64,000 nt of DNA from Jacaranda mimosifolia (Eukaryota; Streptophyta; Magnoliopsida; Lamiales; Bignoniaceae), in NCBI GenBank assembly GCA_018894105.1, contig CM032117.1, forward strand, positions 35,878,501-35,942,500. Direction: 5' to 3'. Both the position numbers and the translations under genes were made by a program. The first letter of the stretch is position 1. The number at the start of each line of letters is the position of its first letter. The notes below the pieces were generated by a model. That model had not been told where the DNA came from. It ran no database searches and saw only the letters and a list, made by a program, of their open reading frames with translations. Below, piece after piece: positions 54,375 through 64,000 of the stretch.

Positions 54375-56616
54375 TGTTGGAATAGTGCCCAGCAAGCCAA
54401 TTAGATTGGCCTTGTAAAAGATATTTTCTTGTAAAGCAATCTTGATTGAATGATATTCTTTATATAGCCACCTTCATCATATGCTTTGTATTACTTCACT
54501 TGCATTTAGATGAAGCACTTAGATCACACATAACTGTAGGACATAGTTCGGTGACCATGGAATAAGTCTTACACGGTCATGATCTTAAATCTTCCAAGTC
54601 ATAGGATCTTATGAGATGGGGCATCTGAAATTCGGATAGCCTTGCACTAACGATTCATAAATCTAAGAGTTGGATATTACTCCATTCCATGAGCAATCTA
54701 TATGAGATACGAGTGCATGTTAGTGGGTACTTATGAGAGAACAAGGAACTAAAGACCCTCCAGAGAATCCACTAGATAGCCGTAGTGGCAAGTTGGTAGT
54801 AGTTAATTCTCCCACTTACGCTAGTGTATATTATAAATCCTCTGACCTGAGGATCCATGGTAACCTTGTGTCCGGTCCAATTGCTTTAACTCTTCCTTGA
54901 CTACTTAGTGGGTCTTTCGGGTCGACATTGGATATAAGCTACTTGGCATGGAGGTTTGTGTGATCGAAGATGGAATCCGACTCCTCTCTTTTGTGAAGGG
55001 CGAATGCATCTCCTATGTGTTCTATAATAATCGATTCTAAGAAATCCTTACGCAAGGTAGTGAGACAATTTGGAAAAGGAATTTTCCAAAGGTGAGGTCA
55101 CATAAGGGAATCAAACATTAAGAATAGAGACATAGTATAGAGGCTATTAGAGAGCCGGCAAATATCTTGCCCTAGGCCTTTTCAAGAGATAGGAGATAGA
55201 AGAACTGTATTTGCATAGTACACATAAAGCTATGATGGTTCTCCAGAATATTCATTTTGGTCAATTAGTTGGACTCAATGGGCTTGAGGTTGGACATCGA
55301 CCATAGAGATTGGGTACTCTTCAATTAATGAGATTAATTGAATTGAGTTGATTGGTTTAAAATGAGTTTTAAACTAAAATGAATATACGATATTCAAAAG
55401 TCACAAAGAGTTATGAGCCTACGTCCAATGAATTGTAGAACCTATTAGGTCACACACAAAAGCCAAATAGCTTCCAAATTTGGTAGAGTAATTTTCTAAG
55501 TGTTAGAAAATTCACCTCTTTGGTGATTGATTTTTAAGGGTCCAATCCAATGGTCAATTTTGGTTTGATTAATTTAAGTGTTAAATTAATCAACTAATTT
55601 AAGAGTTAAATTAGACCAATAATTAAGGAGTTAATTGTTTGGTACCATGTTGACCATCAATTTGACAAGTTGACTTAAAGAATTAAGTTGACTAAATTAA
55701 GGTTAAGAGTTAAGCTTGTTTGATTTAAGAGTTAAATCAAATGTTAATTAATTAAATTAAACTGTTTAATTTAATTAATGTGAAGAATACGTTTTGGAGG
55801 GAAATTTTAAATGAAGTGTGTATTTAAATTAGCATCTTAATTAATTTGGAATTATATTCCGAATGAAATTGAAATGCACATGAAATTCAAGTAAGACTTG
55901 AATTTGAATTTTGCCAACTTAGCATGCCACTTGGGCAGTCACCTTGAGGAAGGTGTGATGCCAACTAGAATCACACCTTCCACCCTCTATATATAGATAT
56001 AGAAAGCATGCAAAATTCGAAATTAATTGTTAAAAGTGTGAAAATTAGATTCTTGTATTCCCTCCAAAATCTCTCTCTCCATGCATTGCATTATGAGTTG
56101 AAGCTTTGCATTTCTTCTTCTTCCCAACCTAACAATCGGCCACCTCTACCTCATTTTCTACTCTCTAAATCCATATTCTAGTGAGGTGAAATTGGAATAT
56201 TATTTGGTGTGTGGATCATATCAATAGAGGGAAGGCACTTGACTTGCTCAGTTTTGGAGATCCACCTGTAGCAGCCTCCGGTTAGCTATTTTTTATGGAG
56301 TGATATAGTAGGATTTTTGGATCTAATTTTTCATAGTAGCTTCCCCTATGTGTGGAGGTGTTCCATATTTAATTTTGTGATTTTTGGAGCAATGTAGCCT
56401 GGGCAAACATTGTCATCTTTCCACTGTTCCAGTAACAGACAGTTTCTGGACTCGTGAGAGATAGTTGATCTTCTCCCTGTTTTTGAGCTACAAGAGGTAA
56501 TTCTACATCCTAATCCATATCTATAGCATGACTAGATCCTTGGTAGCTTCAGTAGCTTATTTATTTTCAAGTTTATGAAGTTTTGATTTATGGATCCTAA
56601 TGCTACTCTTGCCTCA
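54375..56616 (+). repeat. K 3' LTR
   Basis: Starts TGTTGGAATAGTGCCCAG and ends GCTACTCTTGCCTCA, 2242 bp, followed by GAAAC and F's integrase. It holds the longest promoter inverted repeat of the window. Palindrome array about 55555-55780. Confidence 0.95.
55948..56004 (+). promoter_or_regulatory. K 3' LTR promoter: 12-bp perfect inverted repeat and TATA box
   Basis: GGAAGGTGTGAT (55948-55959) and ATCACACCTTCC (55970-55981) are exact inverted copies around a 10-base spacer. The TATA block CTATATATAGATATAG starts at 55986. Confidence 0.75.
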
Positions 56617-56621
56617 GAAAC
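56617..56621. repeat. Target duplication right of K (GAAAC)
   Basis: Partner of 46337-46341; F's integrase continues from here with AGTGGTGAGGCTACAAAATG. Confidence 0.85.
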
Positions 56622-57080
56622 AGTGGTGAGGCTACAAAATGTGGTACCCTCAAAGTCAGTGCCAAAAACACCACATGAGATGTGATATGACAAAGCACTT
56701 TCTTACTCTTTTCTAAGAGTTTGGGGGTCTATCACATAAATGAAGCGGTTAGTGGGAGACAAGTTGGATGTAAGATCCACCTTGTGAAAGTTTGTAAGAT
56801 ACCCAGGAGTGTCTTTGGGTTATTATTTCTATGATCCCTGAGAACAAAAGTACTTGTTTCGAAAAATGCCACCTTTTTGGAAAAGGAATTTCTATTAGAT
56901 AGAAATTGTGTTATTGTTGAACTTGATGAAGTTCAAGATGATCAAAACATCCCACAAGCAGTAGAAACAAGTGAACATCAAGATCCTAACACATAACCTT
57001 TGAGAAGGATGGATTGGATCAAGAAGCGACCCTAAAAGTCCATATTCCTTGGTGAGACAGGCCAAGCGGATAGTGACCTG
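56617..57080 (+). pseudogene. F integrase remainder and linker
   Basis: This continues F's integrase after K: VRLQNVVPSKSVPKTPHEM-type sequence with a stop at WFGKAPS, RVWGSI, VGDKLDV and a shifted CKFVRYPGVSLGYYFYDP, then VEFLLDRNCVIVELDEVQDD-like linker. Stops and frame changes throughout. The catalytic Glu segment is missing: in F the sequence before K is frameshifted at VAERRN. Confidence 0.8.
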
Positions 57081-57830
57081 AAGACTTACAAGAAAGCTAT
57101 GTTGGACTTATATTCAGGACATTGGCATGAGGCCATAAAATTCGAAATGGACTCCACGTACTCCAATAAAGTATGGATTTTAGTACATCCATCGAAAGGT
57201 ATAGTATCCGTTGGTTGCAAATGGATCTATAAGAAAAAGCTATAAGTCGATGAAGGGGTTACAACCTTGTGTGTACAAGAAGGCTAGTGAGAGTAGTATA
57301 TAGTTTATTGTGCTTTATGTCTATGACATTCTTCTCATTGGGAATGAGAGAGAAATGTTAGAGTGTACTAAAACATGGTTATCTACACAATTCTCCATGA
57401 AGAATTTGGGAGAAGCATCCTATGTATTGGGAATACAGATCTATAGAGATAAATCAAAGAAGATGTTGGGGCTTTCCCAAACACTGTACATTAACAAGAT
57501 ACTAAAGAGGTTTAGTATGGAAGAATCCAAGAAGGAATTCATTCCTATGGGACATGGTTTTCGTCTCTCCTAAGTCTATAGCCCCTAAGACTGGCATGAG
57601 AGAAAAGAATACCCTACATATCTTATGCGTCTGCTATAGGGAGCATAATGTATGCCGCTCAATATACAAGGCCGAATGTTGAACACGCTCCAAGAATTAT
57701 GAGCCGCTTTCAATCAGACCCTAGTGAAAATTATTGGATGACCGTAAGAGCAATCCTAAAGTACTTGAGAAGAACTAAGGATTTGTTTTTAGTATACGAC
57801 AATGGAGAATTGAAACTCAAGGAGGTTTCG
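57081..57830 (+). pseudogene. F reverse transcriptase remnant with central deletion (YVYD)
   Basis: The N-terminal part (WHEAIKFEMDSTYSNKVWIL, GCKWIYKKKL) ends near 57265 and jumps to PCVYKKASESS, so about 300-350 bases with the first catalytic Asp region are gone. The active site then reads YVYDILLIGNE (57316 on), the first Asp of YVDD being Tyr. The rest is open to 57573 (LGIQIYRDKSKKMLGLSQTL) and from 57648 (ILKYLRRTKDLFLVYDNGEL). Confidence 0.85.
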
Positions 57831-58295
57831 GATTCTAGTTTTCAATTCTATGTAGATAACCTAAAATCTATTTTCGGATTTATATTTTACCTCAATAGCG
57901 GCGCAGTGAGTTGGAAGAGTTCAAACAAGATACCACGGTCGATTCAACCACCAAGGCAGAATATATTGCGGCTTCGAAAGCTATAAAAGAGGGTGTTTGG
58001 ATGAAAAACTTTATCCAAGAGTTGTATATAGTGCCTAGCATTGCTGATCCTGTAGGTGTCTTTTGTGACAACAACAGACTGATTGCGCAAGCAAAAGAGC
58101 CAAGATCTCATCAGCAATCCAAGCACATTTTAAGGTGTTATCATTTTATCTAAGAAATCATTTATAGAGGCGACATTCAAGTGAAAATGGTAGCCTTAGA
58201 AAATAATATAGCAGATCCACTAACTAAACCCCTAACACAAAAATTCTTTGAAGGACATCTTGAAAAGATAGTTCTTAAGACTATGGGGAATTGGC
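57831..58295 (+). pseudogene. F RNase H remnant
   Basis: VSDSSFQFYVDNLKSIFGFI and YLNSGAVSWKSS are followed by a one-base frameshift and then a clean 80-codon stretch (57911-58153) with DSTTKAEYIAASKAIKEGVW and VFCDNNRLIAQAKEPRSHQQ. This is the best preserved RNase H of the window. The tail ends before the polypurine tract (AGGCAAGTGGGAGT, 58299-58312). Confidence 0.85.
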
Positions 58296-58312
58296 TTTAG
58301 GCAAGTGGGAGT

Positions 58313-59230
58313 TGTTGGAATATTGTCCACAACCAATTAGATTGGCATGTAAACTATTTCACTTGTGATACAATCTTGATTAAATGATATTCATATTAAA
58401 TGGCCACCTTCATCTTATGCTTATTTTACTTCACTAGCATTTGGTTGAAGCTCCTAGATCACATAAGATTACAGGACTTGGTCACGTACTAGGTGGTGAT
58501 CATGAAATAAGTTTTACATGGTCGTAATCTTAAAATATTCCAAGTCATAGAATCTTAAGAGATGGGGCATCTAAGATTCAGAGAGACTTGCACTAATGAT
58601 GCATAAATCCAAGGAGTTGGATATCGCTCCATTTCATAAGCAATCCGTGTTAGACATGGGTGCATGTTAGAGAACAAGTTCACTAAAAACTGACTCGGAG
58701 AATCCACTACATAGCCGTAGTGGCAAGTCGGTAGTGGCAAGTTCTTCAGCTTACGCTAGTGCATATAATTAATCATTAGACCTGAGGACCATGGTAACCT
58801 TGTGTTTAAGTCCTCATACTTTGCTATTCTCTGACCATGTAGCAGGTCATCCGGATTGAGATTGGGTGTATGTTACTTAGACATAAAGGTTTGTAAGATC
58901 TAAGATGGGATCCGTCTCCTCGTCGTTGTGAAGAGCGAGTGCATCTCCATTGTATTCTATAATGATCGATTCCAAAAAATCCTTGTGCAATGTAGTATGA
59001 AAATTTAGAAAAGAAGCTTTCCAAAAATGAGGTCATAAAGGGGAATCGAACAGTGGGATTAGAAACATAGTTATCGAGGCTATTAGGGAGTCAAAAAATA
59101 TCTTGTCATAGGCCTCTTTCGGGCGATAGGACATGAAAGGACCATATTTGTTTAGTAAGCGTAGAGCTGGAATGGTGCATCAAGAGCATATTCATTTCAT
59201 CCAATTAGTTGGGCTCCATATGCTTGTTTC
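58313..59230 (+). repeat. F 3' LTR, first part (cut by H)
   Basis: Starts TGTTGGAATATTGTCC, follows F's 5' LTR for 918 bases, and stops at TGCTTGTTTC, where H's LTR begins. The remainder must lie beyond the right edge. The five bases GTTTC (59226-59230) are the likely left target duplication of H. Confidence 0.85.
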
Positions 59231-60429
59231 TATTGGAATAGTGCCCCGTAAGCCAATAAGATTGGCATGTAAACTATTTCACTAGTGATACAATCTTGTT
59301 TAAATGATATTCCTTTCAAATGGCCATCTTCATCTTATGCTTATATTTCTTCACTGGCATTTGGTTAAAGCCCTTAGATCACATAAGATTATGGGACTTG
59401 GTCAGTACACTCTTGATGATGATCATGAAATAAGTCTTACACGATTGCGATCTTAAACAGCCCAAGTCATAGAATCTTAAGAGATAAGGCATCTAAGATT
59501 CGGATAGACTTGCACTGACGATACATAATCCAAAGGTTGGATGTTGCTCCATTCCATGAGTTAACCATATGAGATATAGGTGCATGTTAGTAGGTGCTTG
59601 TTAGAGAACAAGGCACTTGAGACCCACCTAGAGAATCCACTAGGTAGTCGTGGTGGCAAGTCAGAAGTGGCAAGTTCTCCAGCTTATGCTAGAGTGTATA
59701 ATTAGTCCTTTGGCCTAAAGATCCATTGTAACCTTGTGTTTAGGTCCTCATGCTTTGACTCCACTTTTGGCCACTTAGCGGGCATTCCAGTGGTGATTAG
59801 GCATGAGTTACTTAGACATGGAGGTTTATGAGATCCAAGATGGGATCCGACTCCGCCTCTTTGCCAAGGGTGAGTACATCTCCTATGCATTCTATAATGA
59901 TCAATTCTAAAAAGTCCTTGGCCAAGGCGGTGTGACAATTTGGAAAAGAGTTTTCCAAAAATAAGGTCACTAATATAAATCAAACATTAAGAACAGATGC
60001 ATAGTATCAAGGCTATTAGGGAGCCGAAAAATATCTTGCCCTAGGCTTTTTTCATGGAGATAGGAGACAAAAGGACCGTATATGCATGGTACACGTAGAG
60101 CTAGAATAGTGCACCAAAAGCATTCATTCGGCCAATTGTTGGGCTCCATGGGCTTAAGGTTGGACATCAACCATGGAAATTAGATATTCTTCAATTAATA
60201 GAGATTAATAGAGTTGAATTGGTTAGTTTAAAGGAGTTTAAACTAACGTGAATATATGATATTCTAAAGTCATAATGATTGTGAGCCGATGTCCAATGAG
60301 CAGTAGAACCTAATGGGTCACACACAAAAGCCAATTGGAAATCCTATATATTGAGGGGAATTTTTTAAGTGTTAGAATAATTCCATGGTGACCGAAAATT
60401 GAGGGATTCGGTTGACGCAATTTTGACTC

Positions 60430-60660
60430 ATTTTAGCTTAATTAATTTAATTGTTAAATTGATCTAATTAATTTAAGGAGTTAAATTAAGACCAATTAAA
60501 TTGAGTGTTAATTTAATTTGGTTCCACATGACTATCAATTGGTCAAGTTAACTTAAAGAGTTAAGTTAACAAAAACTAGCTTAAAGAGTTAAGTTAGTTG
60601 ACTTAAAGGTTAAGTCAAAGTTTAATTAAATTAAAGTGTTTGATTTAATTAAATTGAAGA
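60430..60660 (+). repeat. Palindrome array in the H 5' LTR
   Basis: At least six consecutive units: TTAATTTAA/TTAAATTAA around GGAG, AATTAAATT/AATTTAATT, GTTAACTTAA/TTAAGTTAAC around AGAG (60547-60570, perfect), CTAGCTTAA/TTAAGTTAG around AGAG, TTGACTTAA/TTAAGTCAA around AGG, and AATTAAATTAAA/TTTGATTTAATT around GTG. The arms change from unit to unit and match within the unit. Confidence 0.85.
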
Positions 60661-60799
60661 ATTGATTTTGGAGGGAGAATTTGAATGAATTGGAATTTAT
60701 TTGGTGGACATTTTATATGTTGAAATGTAGATTCCAAATTAAATTCAAATTCAACATAAATTTACATGCAAGTTGGCATGATTAGCTAGTGCCCCTCCT

Positions 60800-60846
60800 T
60801 GAGGAAGGAGTCACAACATCCTCCCTCTATATATAGATATAGATAA
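60800..60846 (+). promoter_or_regulatory. H 5' LTR promoter
   Basis: The TATA block CTATATATAGATATAGAT lies at the family position (60827-60844). CCTTGAGGAAGG upstream is shared with D and K. Confidence 0.6.
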
Positions 60847-61458
60847 GGGCAGCCACAAGATATATAAATTCACACATTTTGTGCATCTAAAAGTTAGATC
60901 CCAAATTCTCTCCAAAATTGAGATTCTATCATAAGTTGAGGTTTCACTCTCTTCTTCACCTCTATCACCATTTTTGGCCTCCAACTGAGCTCTCTTTATT
61001 CTTAGTTTTCTAGCTGAATTAAGGAGAAAAGGTATTGTCCATTGGTATGTGGACTTTGGCACTAGAAGAAAGATAAATTTCGGATTGCTTGCTTTGGTGA
61101 TCCTCTGCTCCAGCAGTGAGTTTCTAGACTCCATTAAAGGTCTTGATGAAGGAGTTTGGTGCTGAAATTTTAACTGGACTTTCATTATTGAGTTTACAAA
61201 AAAAATTTCCTGATTTTTGTTGAATCCGAGGTGATTTGCCTAATCAAAAGTTGACCACACCTTGCTGCAGTAGAAGTTGTTTGCTTTCAGGAAAGGAAGG
61301 ACAACTTCAAGTTTTGGTTGGATTTTTCTTTTGAGGTAACAATCTGACCTTGATCTATTATATTAGCATGGTTTAGATCCTTGGAATGGTATAATCTAAG
61401 TTAGATTTCAGTTTTTGAATGTTTTAAATTGGATCCTTAGCATTACACCTCTTTCAAG

Positions 61459-61471
61459 TAGTATCAGAGCC
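61459..61471 (+). other. H primer-binding site
   Basis: TAGTATCAGAGCC, one base from the canonical site (second base G changed to A). Confidence 0.9.
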
Positions 61472-63467
61472 TAATTTCATGCTATATTTTGGATTCTCTT
61501 TTGATTGATTCGTGTGATGAATTGATATAAATCTTCAAACACTTCATCCAATTCATGGATTGGAGTATTTGGATGATGATGCTTCCTAGATGATGAATAT
61601 ATATTATGCTAATATATGTTTTAATTGTTAATTCATATGTTAGTGTAATTGATTCCTGATTAGCTAATGTTAAATTTTGATTTAGCATTGGAGTATGTTA
61701 TATGTTGATATAGCATGTTATATTTGGCCTTAAGTTGTTTTGGTCATTTTTTGATCCAATTAGATTGGATTTAATTGGAGATTTTTGAATGCCTTGAAGG
61801 TATGTGAAGAATGGTGATTCTTCCTTAGATTTGATTTTTGAAGCAATTTGAGCACTTTAATTTCTAGTTTTTAAAGTGTTTATAATCTATAATTTTTTCC
61901 TCAAATGTATAGAATTATGTTATGGAGGTGTCCATAATGTTTGGGAAGGAAAAAAGGAGAAAATGGGGCGAAACAGTAACTTAGGCACCTTGTGGCAGCG
62001 ACCCAGCCAGCCAGCCAACTCATGGCTCGGCAGCACGGGTACTGTAGTGCCCATCCAGCCTGCATGGATGGCTAGCTTGGCAATAGATGCGCCCAAAGCT
62101 GCCATAGCGTGATCGGTTTGCTGTTTTGTGCAATTTTGCCTTCCTAAGCTTGATTTTTCGTACACTTTTGATGCACAATTTTTGTGTAAGTACTCAAAAT
62201 AATGTTGTTGCTCACTTTTAAATTCAAATTTAAGATGATCTCCAATTGTTGCAAAAATAAGATGCATAAATGTTATGTTTGTTTTTGCTTGACCAATTAA
62301 TTATTTATGTGATAAGCATTTAATTGTTGGAATTGAATGTCAATTCTTGATTTATTTACTGTTCATTTAATTGTTGAATGGATGCTGAATGAATGGGGAT
62401 GATCATGAGCCTTTAATATTGATTTTGTTTGTTTCAAAGTTGTTGAAATGGGTTGTATTGAATTAGAGCTTGCATGTCTCTTAATTTCCATCTCGTAAAT
62501 GTTATGAGAGTAGAATCACTAGGAATGAGGATTTCTTTCTCATGTAATTGTTCCAAGGAGCAAAGAAGATTATTGGAGGCATGAAGACTCATGATTGTAC
62601 AGGATACAATTTATGTAATAGCTAGATTTAATCAACCCACTTAAAATCAACTAAGTGATGCACCTATAGCTCTAAAGTGCATCACTTGGTTGGGCTCATG
62701 GTCATCCCACCCAAAAGCATGCTAGGCGTATTTACTTATTTATATTTTTCATATCCAATTGATGTATGTGATGCATGGTTTAGGATATAGAAAACCTAAA
62801 TAAGAAGATAAAAATTGGTGAGATCTTGGCAAGCAAGTTAAAAATCCCTCCACTTAGAATGTCTAAGTGCTCTTAAATATTAAGTCAAAATAGATATAAA
62901 TTGAAATGAGTTTTGATTAATCCAAGCCTTCTACCAATAGTATATGCCATGATGATGCTACCAATTTTGTGTGATGGCACTCGGTCACGGGGGTCACACT
63001 TAGGAGAAAAGTTGTGAGCATATACTTAGCATATGATGCACATTTGATTTGAGGCTTCCCACACATTGGCACTCGATCACAATGTTGTGGAGCAGTTTTG
63101 AATCAAACCTTGATTGGTAGGTCTGATTTAACACTTAGTAGTGTAGATATTGCACGAGTCGTAGGTCTATATGAAAAGTAAGGCCAAATATATCAAGAGT
63201 TGCATATGATGCAGTTAGCAATTGTCGCTTATCCTTGGATTGTTTGTAGATGACACTCAGTCACAAGGGTCCATTTGCAAGTCTTTTGGAGTCTTGATTC
63301 TCAATAGGAAATATGATTTCCCGAATTCTCCTAGGGGGTGAAGGATTTGATAAAATAGTGGGAGAAAAACATGCTTGAAAGACCATAAACCTATTTTCAA
63401 AATATCAACATCCAATCACATGCTTATATTCTCTTTTTCATCTTTGATGATTTGCGAAATCTCAAGA
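61472..63467 (+). other. H leader (no gene)
   Basis: About 2 kb. GC-rich island about 61975-62110, including CCCAGCCAGCCAGCC. The small hairpin at 62653-62687 has arms AAGTGATGCAC and GTGCATCACTT perfectly paired. Hairpin array 62970-63272. Open frames of 78 and 115 codons over the GC island lie on opposite strands and are not conserved in other copies. Confidence 0.85.
62970..63273 (+). other. Leader hairpin array of H, mixed core types
   Basis: Sites are i 62976-62995 (GGCACTC then GGTCACGGGGGTC), ii 63068-63084 (GGCACTCGATCACAATG), iii 63141-63172 (GTAGATATTGCACGAGTC then GTAGGTCTAT) and iv 63252-63272 (GACACTCAGTCACAAGGGTC). Sites i, ii and iv are of the GGTCAC type; site iii is the ACGAGTCGT type, nearly identical to site iii of F. 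Confidence 0.85.
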
Positions 63468-64000
63468 ATGGCTAAAATCCACTCAACGTTATTTCAAAAA
63501 TCAATAAACCCATCGAGCCTAACTTCCACATTTGACTAAACATCAAAATCATTCTAGATTTTGAGAAACAGATAAACGTCCTATATCATGGTGCTCCTAT
63601 CCTATGGGGATTAATGTAGACAAGAGACACGTTAAATGGTCACGAAAAGGTTCACGGATTGGGTTAAGGATCGTCCTATCCTAGTATCTCTTGTTGGCAT
63701 CTACAAACTTAAAAAATCTCAAGGACACATGAATAGTACCAAGGTTTAAGTTTAAAAGAGTTGTAAAGTAAACAAGGTATGAGAAGTTCATGATGTCAAA
63801 GTGGATTTTTCAAGTTAGGATGGATGGGAAGTCATGTGTGATCAACTACAGTCTAAAGATGATTAGGCTTGGAGAAATTTTTTCAACTTGGACGTAGTGG
63901 TTGACAATGATCTCTAAGAGGATTAGATCCTCACATCCTTGCTAAGTTTTATTGATCAAATTGGTGATCTAGACATGAACTACCATGACAAGGACAAACC
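63468..64000 (+). pseudogene. H gag remnant, partial
   Basis: ATG 63468 starts MAKIHSTLFQ: one base is missing compared with MAKNPLN, so the frame is lost at codon 4. The rest matches the gag type of O and K at DNA level (GGTGCTCCTAT, CTCAAGGACACATGAATAG, GACGTAGTGG) with many stops. It continues beyond the edge. Confidence 0.85.

Larger units (their letters stand above)
46342..56616 (+). mobile_element. Element K: copia retrotransposon nested in F, 10.3 kb
   Basis: Both LTRs, leader, gag, pol and polypurine tract are present, and the flanking 5-bp duplication differs by one base. The end of the 5' LTR and the primer-binding site are deleted (near 48630). YVDD is intact and the integrase acidic residues are visible, but gag is badly broken and there are stops in integrase and reverse transcriptase. 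The two LTRs differ by about one base in ten over the first 120 bases I compared. The 5' LTR also has two small duplications not seen in the 3' LTR. Confidence 0.95.
59231..61456 (+). repeat. H 5' LTR
   Basis: Starts TATTGGAATAGTGCCCC (TG changed to TA) and ends GCATTACACCTCTTTCA, 2226 bp, then AG and the primer-binding site. TATA block CTATATATAGATATAGAT at 60827-60844. The promoter inverted repeat has lost its second arm (GGAAGGAGTCACAAC). Confidence 0.9.
40437..64000 (+). mobile_element. Element F: copia retrotransposon carrying K and H
   Basis: F is assembled from 5' LTR (40437-42672), primer-binding site, leader, gag (44637), GAG-pre-integrase and integrase up to 46341, nested K, integrase remainder, reverse transcriptase and RNase H (56617-58290), polypurine tract and the first 918 bases of the 3' LTR (58313-59230), where H is inserted. 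The rest of the LTR lies beyond the right edge. F lacks its protease core and a central block of reverse transcriptase and reads YVYD, so it is inactive. It is older than both K and H. Confidence 0.9.
59231..64000 (+). mobile_element. Element H: 5' part of a copia retrotransposon, runs off the window
   Basis: 5' LTR (59231-61456), primer-binding site, full leader and the start of gag are visible. H lies in F's 3' LTR and is therefore younger than F. Its hairpin array is a mosaic of two core types. The gag start has lost a base within the first codons. Confidence 0.9.

Overview
This window looks like gene-poor intergenic DNA from a flowering plant. It is AT-rich, I find no host gene, rRNA or tRNA, and nearly every base belongs to one family of long Ty1/copia LTR retrotransposons in different states of decay. 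The domain order is gag with a CCHC knuckle, aspartic protease, GAG-pre-integrase, integrase, reverse transcriptase, RNase H, which is the copia order. The primer-binding site is complementary to plant initiator tRNA-Met. The most complete copies are about 10.1-10.3 kb, with LTRs of about 2.2 kb and an unusually long untranslated leader of about 1.9 kb between the primer-binding site and gag. Every coding region carries stops, frameshifts or lost catalytic residues, so no copy is autonomous. I cannot name the lineage or the species from sequence alone.

Layout. 1-2732 holds three rearranged fragments: R (minus, LTR start fused to leader), Q (minus, integrase) and S (plus, LTR start fused to leader). 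O (plus, 2733-34814) is a long element split by two insertions. N1 (minus, 4634-17578) sits in its leader, and N1 itself contains a truncated element N2 (minus, 13094-16786) in its 5' LTR. D (plus, 20205-30330) sits in O's integrase and is flanked by a perfect 5-bp target duplication (TAAAG). O's 3' LTR ends inside the integrase of P (minus, 34815-40341). About 95 bp of non-element DNA follow (40342-40436). F (plus, 40437 to the right edge) carries K (plus, 46342-56616) in its integrase with a 5-bp duplication (GACAC/GAAAC), and H (plus, 59231 to the edge) in its 3' LTR.

The structured non-coding parts are the most interesting content. Each leader that reaches far enough carries four short hairpins about 85-105 nt apart. 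The outer stem is specific to each position, while the apical core is nearly the same at all four positions of one element. Between elements that core switches almost as a set among three versions: GGTCACGGGG-like (S, N1, O, H), GAAGCGGGG-like (D, K) and ACGAGTCGTGG-like (P, F). H is a mosaic. Upstream of the TATA box the LTRs carry a run of short palindromes whose arms change together around a constant spacer, and a near-perfect inverted repeat (GGTGTGATGC type). A 62-bp foldback palindrome in S has grown from a small hairpin conserved in the leaders.

All boundaries were read by eye by comparing copies within the window. LTR ends with TG...CA and duplications are good to a base or so. Deletion junctions inside fragments are good to about 5-20 bases.
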